A stretch of 64,000 nucleotides of DNA from CAYSPG01 sp964432885 (lineage in GTDB: Bacteria > Bacteroidota > Bacteroidia > AKYH767-A > OLB10): NCBI GenBank assembly GCA_964432885.1, contig CAYSPG010000004.1, positions 1-64,000 on the forward strand, written 5' to 3'. Shown here one piece after another: positions 34,117 to 41,331 of this stretch. The translations under genes were made by a program, and so were the position numbers. Each line of letters starts with the position of its first letter. Position 1 is the first letter of the stretch. The notes beneath the pieces are model-generated. The model was not told the DNA's origin. It worked only from the letters and a program-made list of their open reading frames with translations, and did no database searches.

Positions 34117-35046
34117 ATGATAAGACCTTATTTCAAATCTGAAGACAAAAACTTCTATCTTCTAAAAGGAGATACAATGGAGCTATTGCCTCAATTTGAT
34201 CATAAGTTTGATATGGTTTTTGCAGACCCACCTTATTTTTTATCAAACAACGGACTTTCCATTCAAAACGGACAAATCGTAAGTGTTAACAAAGGCAAGT
34301 GGGACAAATCAGAAGGCTTTGAATTTATAAATGACTTCAATCGCAAATGGCTTTCATTGGTTCGAGCCAAAATGAAAGATGATGCAACAATTTGGATAAG
34401 TGGAACAATGCACAACATTTTTTCAGTTGGACAAATTCTAAACGAATTAGGTTTTAAAATCCTAAATGTTGTGACTTGGGAAAAGACTAATCCACCGCCA
34501 AACTTTTCTTGTAGATATTTTACATATTCGACAGAGCAAATAATTTGGGCAAGAAAAAGCGAAAAAGTTCCTCATTATTTTAATTATGAATTAATGAAGC
34601 AACTCAATGGCGACAAACAGATGAAAGATGTTTGGAAACTTCCGGCAATTGCTCCTTGGGAAAAGTCTTGTGGAAAACATCCAACTCAAAAACCACTATC
34701 AGTTTTGACAAGACTTATTTTGGCTTCAACAAAACCAAACGCTTGGATTTTAGACCCATTTACAGGTAGTTCAACGACAGGAATTGCAGCTAATTTGGCA
34801 AATAGACGCTTTTTAGGAATTGACCAAGAAGAAGAATTTTTGACAATCAGCAAAAACAGAAAAATTGAAATTGAAAACCCAAAGACAGCAGCTACTTACA
34901 GACAAAAAATTGGTGGTTTCAACGACAAAAAAGAACTTGAATTATTTTTATTTGAAGAACCCAAAGAAGAATATAAAGCAGAACTAAACTTGACGACAAA
35001 GAAGAAGGGCAGCACACAACAGCAGTTTGGCGTAATGGCGGGTTAA
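34117..35046 (+). CDS. dpnA: Second DNA adenine methyltransferase, DpnA type
   Basis: The motif order is that of a beta-class N6-adenine methylase: ADPPYFLS first (DPPY at residues 37-40) and the AdoMet-binding DPFTGSSTTGIAA later (213-225). TWEKTNPPPNFSCRYFTYSTEQIIWARK and KHPTQKPLSVLTRLI are typical of DpnA. In Streptococcus the homologue methylates single-stranded GATC and protects incoming DNA during transformation. The same role here is inference. Gene order is M-R-unknown-A, unlike the pneumococcal M-A-R. Confidence 0.92.
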   Translation: MIRPYFKSEDKNFYLLKGDTMELLPQFDHKFDMVFADPPYFLSNNGLSIQNGQIVSVNKGKWDKSEGFEFINDFNRKWLSLVRAKMKDDATIWISGTMHNIFSVGQILNELGFKILNVVTWEKTNPPPNFSCRYFTYSTEQIIWARKSEKVPHYFNYELMKQLNGDKQMKDVWKLPAIAPWEKSCGKHPTQKPLSVLTRLILASTKPNAWILDPFTGSSTTGIAANLANRRFLGIDQEEEFLTISKNRKIEIENPKTAATYRQKIGGFNDKKELELFLFEEPKEEYKAELNLTTKKKGSTQQQFGVMAG

Positions 35047-35184
35047 GTACTTCCAAGACAGTTGAGTGCATATATATAGTTGTAGGAGCCCGGTTTAAGT
35101 TTTGTGCTAAAAATCCTCTATAACAAAAAGTTGCAAAGCAATTTGCGAAATTAACTTTACCAATTTTAATTTGTTAATTTGCGG

Positions 35185-36324
35185 CTACAGTTTTTTTCGA
35201 AACTCAGAAGGTGTAATGCCTGTGTGTTTTTTAAAAGCAGTATTAAAAGCAGCTTTGCTGTTAAAACCACAATCTAATGCAAGCCCTAAAATGGAATAGG
35301 ATTTTTTAGAAGGATTAAAACATTCCTTTTTAAACTCCTCTACGCGCAACTGGTTTATGTAGTCGAAAAAGTTTTGCTGTTTTATTTGATTTAGCACTTG
35401 TGATAAGTGATGCAATGAAACCGGAAGTTTGTCAGCAAGCTGCTGCAAACTCAATTCGGCATTTAGAAAAAGTTTTTCGCTTTGCATTAGCGCATCAAGT
35501 TTATTGGCAATGGCATTTGCTTTTTCTGAACTAAGTCCTGACTTTTCGTATTTGTTTTCTGTTACAAGCTCTTCAATAAGTGGAATAGTTTCATCGGTGC
35601 TAATCTCTTCGTGTATGTCGGTAAACATGGGTGGATACTTCATGCCATAATATCCCATGCCATAAATAATTACTGAAAAAACAATGTTTGAATAATAGTT
35701 GGCCCATTTGTACCCAATAATAGAAATAAGCGAACAGCTTACATACGTAAAACATATAAACGCAATAACAAGGCGCAGCCAGCGCAAATCAATTTTTTCT
35801 ATCGAAGAATAATATTTTTTAATTCTTCGTTCGTGTTGTAACAAAAGCAAAACAGTTACAATAATGTAGCACACTGATTGCAAAGAAGCTACAATGCTAA
35901 AGTTCATCCACAGTGGAGGAAATTGCTGGTAGCTTTTTAGATTAAATTCAGTTTTGTATGCTGCGCCCTCAAGATAAAATGGGAAAAAATAGCCTATTGA
36001 AATTAAAAGCAACAATAAGTGCAGCCAATAGTATTTTTTAAAACGAAAATCTTTTTGTGTTAAGGCAAGTGTATAGAAATAAAACAGAGGACCAAATAAA
36101 AAATCGAGTGGAGCAATTACAAGTGATAAATGCGGTACATGCAGAATTAATTTACTATCCCACAATACAAAGTAAGCCATCTGTAAAGCAAAGCCAAACA
36201 AAAAGGCAGATAGAAACTTGTTGGCCGTTACATTGCCTTTTCGCCAATTATACACAACCAGCGAAAGAAAAATGCCCTGCACTGCGCCAAGAAGAATAAT
36301 AAGATTGCTTATCGAGAGCTGCAT
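35185..36324 (-). CDS. Membrane-bound AraC-family transcriptional regulator
   Basis: The first 240 residues contain about seven hydrophobic segments (LIILLGAVQGIFLSLVVYNW; WLHLLLLLISIGYFFPFYL; LVIAFICFTYVSCSLISII). A C-terminal AraC DNA-binding domain follows (about 270-379): ELSLQQLADKLPVSLHHLSQVLNQ ... FFDYINQLRVEEFK ... ILGLALDCGFNSKAAFNTAFKKHTGITPSEFRK. Such proteins sense a signal in the membrane and regulate genes directly. The target is not evident. It lies convergent to the restriction-modification operon. Confidence 0.9.
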   Translation of the reverse strand: MQLSISNLIILLGAVQGIFLSLVVYNWRKGNVTANKFLSAFLFGFALQMAYFVLWDSKLILHVPHLSLVIAPLDFLFGPLFYFYTLALTQKDFRFKKYYWLHLLLLLISIGYFFPFYLEGAAYKTEFNLKSYQQFPPLWMNFSIVASLQSVCYIIVTVLLLLQHERRIKKYYSSIEKIDLRWLRLVIAFICFTYVSCSLISIIGYKWANYYSNIVFSVIIYGMGYYGMKYPPMFTDIHEEISTDETIPLIEELVTENKYEKSGLSSEKANAIANKLDALMQSEKLFLNAELSLQQLADKLPVSLHHLSQVLNQIKQQNFFDYINQLRVEEFKKECFNPSKKSYSILGLALDCGFNSKAAFNTAFKKHTGITPSEFRKKL

Positions 36325-36632
36325 TAATTACTTTTATACTTATTCACTTATACAAAAATATAATTCGGGAACACTATTGTCCGGTTAAAATTTTACTTTT
36401 TAAGTTTAGATTCCTCGACTTCGCTCGGAATGACAAGCATTTAGAATTTTGGATGGTAGAGGGGGGCTTATTTTTGGGCTTCGCCCAAAAATAAGCCCCC
36501 CTCTACCATAGCACCTCTGCGTAACCTGTCATTCCGAGCGAAGTCGAGGAATCTTTTCTATTTAATCGGACAACAGTGATTCGGGAATTATATAATTAAT
36601 AGAGTAGAATGTACATAAGTAAAAATTAAAGT
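36325..36632. other. 308-nt intergenic region filled by palindromic element B
   Basis: The gap between the AraC-type gene and the exonuclease gene consists almost wholly of the nested palindrome at 36408-36554 and its additional flanking inverted repeats (36357-36600). No gene is seen. Confidence 0.7.
36408..36554. repeat. Nested inverted-repeat element B (MITE/REP-like)
   Basis: Perfect 28-bp outer arms (36408-36435 and 36527-36554, starting agattcctcgacttcgctcg) enclose a perfect 27-bp inner inverted repeat at 36453-36509 with a 3-nt loop. Spacers are 17 nt on both sides. Beyond the outer arms a third, imperfect inverted repeat continues (attgtccggttaaa at about 36376-36389 and tttaatcggacaac at 36561-36574), extending to roughly 36357-36600. 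No transposase is encoded. Confidence 0.9.
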
Positions 36633-37661
36633 TTAAAACTCAATCTCCAATTGTTTTTTCTTTCTTTCAATAGGTGTAGCATTTGGGTGCATCATTTCAA
36701 TTTCGGCAGCCTCAATTTTGTTTTTGTTTAACCAATCAGCAAATTCCTGCTGGTAGCCGTGCGTAACAAAAACTTTTTCGGCACCGGTTTCTTTTACTGC
36801 GGTGTTTAACTCATTCCAGTCGGCATGGTCGCTTAATACAAAACCTTTGTTAAAGCTGCGCCAAAAACTTTTATTTTTCATAGCCAGCCATCCGCTGCAA
36901 TAGCCTGTTGACGGGGCAATAAATTTTTTAAGCAGTCCGCTTTTATCGCTCACCGGTGGGGCCAGCACCACCGCGCCACGCAGTTCTTCACGCTCAAAAT
37001 TATTTTTTAGTTGAATGGTTTTGGGCAAATTAAATCCTGCCTCACGCAAACGTTCGTGCAGTTTTTGAATATCTGCATGAGCATATATGGGTTGGTTAAA
37101 CGGTTGCAGGTTTACAAGTAATCGTTGCATTTTTCCAAGCGAATATCCCATCAGCACCGAAGTTTTTCCTGCGCGTTTGTTTTCAGCAATCCAGTTACGC
37201 ATGTCATCAAAAATTAATTTTTGCGGCTCCCATTTAAAAAAGGGCACCCCAAAGGTTGACTCTGTTATAAACACATTGCACTTTACTGCTTCAAACGGTG
37301 CCGAAAAATTATCGTTTTGTAATTTGTAATCACCACTTACCACCCACACCTGGCCTTTGTACTCAACACGTATTTGTGCCGAGCCAATAATATGGCCTGC
37401 CGGATGCAGTGAAAATTTTACCCCATTTACAAAAAATGTTTCGCCATATTCAACCGTTCGCAACGAAATGCTTTCGCTTAGCCGCATGCGCAAAATACAT
37501 TCGGAATGTTTGTGTGCAATGTAATGTGTGCAGCCACTGCGCGCATGGTCGCCATGGGCATGTGTTATAATGGCGTTGTCCACTCTTCGCTTTGGGTCAA
37601 TATACACATTGGCCTGCGGGCAATAAATTCCTTTGTCCGTGTATTCAAGTAAAAAATTCAT
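36633..37661 (-). CDS. Ligase-associated DNA exonuclease (MBL fold)
   Basis: This is a metallo-beta-lactamase/beta-CASP-type nuclease. The metal motif THAHGDHARSG is near residues 33-43, LHPAGHIIGSAQIRVE follows, and VVSGDYKLQND and FITESTFG supply further ligands. The C-terminal VLSDHADWNELNTAVKETGAEKVFVTHG completes the fold. The family often lies beside an ATP-dependent DNA ligase, but no ligase gene is in this window. It probably acts in DNA repair. Length (342 residues) is normal. Confidence 0.88.
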   Translation of the reverse strand: MNFLLEYTDKGIYCPQANVYIDPKRRVDNAIITHAHGDHARSGCTHYIAHKHSECILRMRLSESISLRTVEYGETFFVNGVKFSLHPAGHIIGSAQIRVEYKGQVWVVSGDYKLQNDNFSAPFEAVKCNVFITESTFGVPFFKWEPQKLIFDDMRNWIAENKRAGKTSVLMGYSLGKMQRLLVNLQPFNQPIYAHADIQKLHERLREAGFNLPKTIQLKNNFEREELRGAVVLAPPVSDKSGLLKKFIAPSTGYCSGWLAMKNKSFWRSFNKGFVLSDHADWNELNTAVKETGAEKVFVTHGYQQEFADWLNKNKIEAAEIEMMHPNATPIERKKKQLEIEF

Positions 37662-37739
37662 TGATACAAATATCTTTTATTTTTTATTTGGCTTCAACTT
37701 TCTTTTCATTTACTTTCACCTCACTAAAACCAAATTAAT

Positions 37740-40535
37740 ATGACAAAATTTATTTCTGCACTGTTATTGTTTGTTGCCGTAACGTGCACAGCCCAGCAAC
37801 CCGATTTAAACAAAACATTACCGCTTGATGCAAAAGTGCGCACAGGTATTTTGCCTAACGGAATAAAATATTATGTACGCTACAATTCCAAACCCGAAAA
37901 ACGTGCCGAACTGCGCCTGGCTGTTAATGCAGGCAGCACGGCCGAAAATGACGACCAGCAGGGGCTTGCCCACTTTACCGAGCACATGGCTTTTAACGGA
38001 ACCAAAAATTTTAAAAAAAACGAACTGATAGATTACTTGGAATCGGTTGGAACAAAATTTGGCGCACACCTAAACGCATACACAAGTTTTGACGAAACGG
38101 TTTATATGATACAGGTGCCTACCGACTCACAACAAATTCTTGATAAAGGATTGATGATATTGGAGGAGTGGGCGCACAATCTTTCGTTTGATGCTGCTGA
38201 AATTGATAAAGAGCGTGGAGTGGTTGTGGAAGAGTGGCGGCTGGGGCAGGGCGCGCAGGAACGGATGCGCAGAAAATACTGGCCTGTGTTGTTTAAAGAT
38301 TCGCGGTACGAAAAACGATTGCCCATAGGCAAAAAAGAAATTCTTGAAACATGCCCGCATGATGCGCTAAAAAATTTTTATAAAGACTGGTATCGGCCCG
38401 ATTTAATGGCCGTAATTGTGGTTGGCGATTTTGATGTGGATAGGATGGTGAAAAGAGTTACCGAGCAATTTTCAAAAATACCGGCAAAAAAGGATGCACG
38501 CAAATTGCAGGTGTGGAATGTGCCCGACCCTAAAAGTTTTAGTGTAGCCACTGCACAGGATAAGGAAGCAACCAATACCATCATAAGGCTTAACTATATG
38601 TACGAGCCTTTGCCACTTGTTACAGGCACCGATTACCGTAATATGCTGATAAGGCAATTGTACAATGCTATGATAAACCAGCGATTGTCTGAATTATTAA
38701 AGCAAGCTAACCCTCCATTTCTATTTGCTGCCAGCAGTTTTAGCAATTTTGTGCGGAATAAAGACAGCTACTCATCATTTGCAGTAGTAAAACAAGATGG
38801 CATTGAAAACGGATTGGCAACATTAATAACAGAAAACGAAAGAGTAAAGCGGCATGGATTTACACAAGGTGAATTCGATCGTCAGAAAACCGAAATGCTG
38901 CGCGGCATCGAAAAACAATTTAATGAACGCGACAAAAGCGAATCGAGAAGCTTTGCAGGAGAGTATGTAAGTCATTATTTAGAAAATCAGGCATCACCCG
39001 GCATCGAAATGGAATTTGATTTATACAGGCAGCTGTTGCCTGGCATTAAGCTGGAAGAAATAAATGCCCTTGCCGGTAAATTTATTACCGATGGAAACAA
39101 TGCAGTGCTAATAGTAACAGGCCCCGAAAAAGAAGGCGTTGTATTTCCGACTGACGAAAAACTGAAAAGCGTTTTTTATGAAACCCAAAAAGCAAACGTT
39201 ACACCTTATGTGGACAAAGTGGTAAACAAACCCTTGCTTGAACAAAAACCTGCAGCAGGTAAAATAACCGAAGAGAAAAAAATAACGGAGTTTGATATTA
39301 CCGAGTTAAAACTATCAAACGGTGTGCGCGTGCTGCTTAAACCCACCGATTTTAAAAATGATGAAATACAATTTTTTGGATATAAAATGGGAGGCACATC
39401 GCTAAGTACCGATGCTGATTATATGAGTGCCGATTTTAGCAATGCCATTGTAAGCGAATCGGGCATTGGCCAGTTTGACGAAACATCGTTGGAAAAAGTA
39501 TTAACAGGAAAAATAGTGGACGTTGGCCCCGGCATTGACGATTATATGCAAACCATGAGCGGCTCATGCTCACCACAAGATGTTGAAACCATGATGCAGT
39601 TAATTTATTTATACCACACGGCACCCCGCAAAGATGAAACCGCATTTCAATCCATGATGGAACAGCAAAAAGGTTTTTTGCAAAACCGTTCATCATCGCC
39701 CGAAGCAGCGTACCGTGACACAGTAAATTATTTTATGGCCGGTTATAATTACCGTGCTTGCCCGATAAAGACAGAAACACTAAATGAAGTAAACCTTGAC
39801 AAAGCATTGGAAATTTACAAGCAGCGCTTTGGCGATGCCAACGGATGGGTTTACACATTTGTTGGAAACATTAAATCAGAGCAACTAAAGCCGCTGGCCG
39901 AGCAATACCTTGGAGGCATTACCTCAACCGACAAAGAGGAAACGTTTCGCGATTTGGGAATTGAAACACCCAAAGGCAAAGCCGACAAAACCGTGCGCAA
40001 AGGAGTGGAGCCTAAGGCAGCCGTAAGTTTAAAGTGGAATGGCCCGTTTGAATTTAACCGTCATAACCGTAATGAAATGAATGCGCTTGCAAAACTTTTG
40101 AGTATTAAACTGCGCGAAAACTTACGCGAAGACAAAGGAGGAGTTTACGGAGTTGGTGCCACACCTGCCATGAGCAAGTTTCCCAAAGGCAATTATTTGT
40201 TTACAATAGGTTTTGGCTGTTCGCCCGAAAATGTTGAGAAATTAATTTCGGCTTCGCTTGACGAAATAAACGATATAAAAGCCAATGGCTGCAACGAAAA
40301 AAATCTTGTAAAAATTAAAGAAACCTTTATCCGCGAACGCGAAACGTATTTAAAAGAAAACTTCTTTTGGCTGGGCGCCATATCCCAAAGCGCCATGAAT
40401 AACGAAAGCATTGCCGAGCTAAATAACTACACCACTTGGGTAAACAGTTTAAATAGCGATGATTTTAAACGCCTTGCCAATAAGTATTTTAATATGGATG
40501 AGTACAAACGGTTTGTGCTGTTGCCCGAAAAATAG
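37740..40535 (+). CDS. Secreted M16 family zinc metallopeptidase
   Basis: After a signal peptide (residues 1-18, ending CTAQ) the inverted zinc motif HFTEH occurs at 78-82, with the distal glutamate in DKERGVVVEEWR. Two M16 halves are present: an active N-terminal one and an inactive C-terminal one (SVKLSNGVRVLLKPTDFKND-like region at about 520, then LRENLREDKGGVYGVGATP near 800). At 931 residues it matches the PqqL-like periplasmic insulinases of Bacteroidota. It probably degrades peptides in the periplasm. The DUF1801 gene follows 28 nt downstream. Confidence 0.92.
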   Translation: MTKFISALLLFVAVTCTAQQPDLNKTLPLDAKVRTGILPNGIKYYVRYNSKPEKRAELRLAVNAGSTAENDDQQGLAHFTEHMAFNGTKNFKKNELIDYLESVGTKFGAHLNAYTSFDETVYMIQVPTDSQQILDKGLMILEEWAHNLSFDAAEIDKERGVVVEEWRLGQGAQERMRRKYWPVLFKDSRYEKRLPIGKKEILETCPHDALKNFYKDWYRPDLMAVIVVGDFDVDRMVKRVTEQFSKIPAKKDARKLQVWNVPDPKSFSVATAQDKEATNTIIRLNYMYEPLPLVTGTDYRNMLIRQLYNAMINQRLSELLKQANPPFLFAASSFSNFVRNKDSYSSFAVVKQDGIENGLATLITENERVKRHGFTQGEFDRQKTEMLRGIEKQFNERDKSESRSFAGEYVSHYLENQASPGIEMEFDLYRQLLPGIKLEEINALAGKFITDGNNAVLIVTGPEKEGVVFPTDEKLKSVFYETQKANVTPYVDKVVNKPLLEQKPAAGKITEEKKITEFDITELKLSNGVRVLLKPTDFKNDEIQFFGYKMGGTSLSTDADYMSADFSNAIVSESGIGQFDETSLEKVLTGKIVDVGPGIDDYMQTMSGSCSPQDVETMMQLIYLYHTAPRKDETAFQSMMEQQKGFLQNRSSSPEAAYRDTVNYFMAGYNYRACPIKTETLNEVNLDKALEIYKQRFGDANGWVYTFVGNIKSEQLKPLAEQYLGGITSTDKEETFRDLGIETPKGKADKTVRKGVEPKAAVSLKWNGPFEFNRHNRNEMNALAKLLSIKLRENLREDKGGVYGVGATPAMSKFPKGNYLFTIGFGCSPENVEKLISASLDEINDIKANGCNEKNLVKIKETFIRERETYLKENFFWLGAISQSAMNNESIAELNNYTTWVNSLNSDDFKRLANKYFNMDEYKRFVLLPEK

Positions 40536-40563
40536 AACAAGCTGCCCGCAATTTTAAATTAAT

Positions 40564-40986
40564 ATGAGTGTACAAGAGCAAATTAAAAAGTATATCGCCA
40601 GCCAACCTGAACCAAAACGCAGCGATATGCAAGCGCTGCACCAATTAATTATGCGTGTAATGCCGGCATGCAAATTGTGGTTTTTGGATGGTAAAAACGA
40701 TAAAGGCAAAGTTGTTTCTAATCCTAATATTGGATATGGATTAAGCACCATAAAATATACAGACGGAAAAACCAGAGCGTTTTATCAAATAGGGTTAAGT
40801 GCAAATACAGCCGGCATATCATTATATATTATGGGTATTGAGGATAAAAAACACTTGGCACGGGCATTTGGCAAAAAACTTGACAAGGCTAGAGTAACGG
40901 GATATTGCATTAAGTTTAAAACGCTTAAAGATATAAACGTTGAGGTGCTTGAATCCGCAATACGATTTGGAGTTGAGTGTAAGTAA
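40564..40986 (+). CDS. DUF1801 domain protein
   Basis: This 140-residue soluble protein shows the DUF1801 pattern: an N-terminal helix (EQIKKYIASQPEPKRSDMQALHQLIMRVMPAC), the central KLWF / YQIGLSANTAGISLYIMG strands, and a C-terminal KLDKARVTGYCIKFKTLKDINVEVLESAIR. The fold resembles small iron-chaperone (frataxin-like) or SRPBCC-type domains. Function is unknown. It follows the M16 peptidase gene and may be cotranscribed. Confidence 0.8.
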   Translation: MSVQEQIKKYIASQPEPKRSDMQALHQLIMRVMPACKLWFLDGKNDKGKVVSNPNIGYGLSTIKYTDGKTRAFYQIGLSANTAGISLYIMGIEDKKHLARAFGKKLDKARVTGYCIKFKTLKDINVEVLESAIRFGVECK

Positions 40987-40994
40987 CGAGCTAT

Positions 40995-41132
40995 TTGCCA
41001 CGAGCTTTAGCTCGTGGAATAAAAAAACCCGGTCCCCTTTTTTAGCTTTAGCCAAACTAAGCATTGCGTATTATTTCGGCTAAAGCCGGTTTTGTGTTGG
41101 ATTCTTTATCCACGAGCTAAAACTCGTGGCAA
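40995..41132. repeat. Palindromic repeat element with ccacgagct arms
   Basis: Outer arms ttgccacgagctttagctcg (from 40995) and a near-perfect complement ending at 41132 each contain a self-complementary ccacgagct/agctcgtgg core. An inner pair gctttagcc / ggctaaagc lies between them. The layout is nested, like elements A and B, but with unrelated sequence. Confidence 0.8.
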
Positions 41133-41225
41133 TTAAGGAGCGTGCGGCAACTGCGGGTAGCAATTAGCCGTGGCAATTTGTTGCAGCAAATAAAAATGTA
41201 AATACCGAAAAGAAATAATATATTT

Positions 41226-41309
41226 GAAAGCAGTTTGGAAGAGTTTGCGGTTGAGAAAAGTTTAGAGTTCTGCTCGCTTAACAACTTCAAACTCTTCCAA
41301 ACTGCTTTC
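41226..41309. repeat. Long inverted repeat before the seven-repeat T9SS gene
   Basis: Perfect 21-bp arms (41226-41246 and 41289-41309; first bases gaaagcagtttggaagag) with partial further pairing inward end 22 nt before the ATG at 41332. It may be a terminator or leader hairpin, or a mobile repeat. Confidence 0.75.
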
Positions 41310-41331
41310 CAAACGCAAAATATTTTTTAGT

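Larger units (their letters stand above)
40987..41331. other. 345-nt intergenic region with two palindromic repeats
   Basis: It holds the palindromic element at 40995-41132 and the long hairpin at 41226-41309. The stretch between them has no recognised feature and no gene. Confidence 0.65.

Noticed and set aside
31499..35184. Integrated mobile element with attachment repeats around the restriction-modification operon
   Set aside because: No integrase and no convincing direct repeats were found in the two flanks by eye; only transfer as an operon is suggested.
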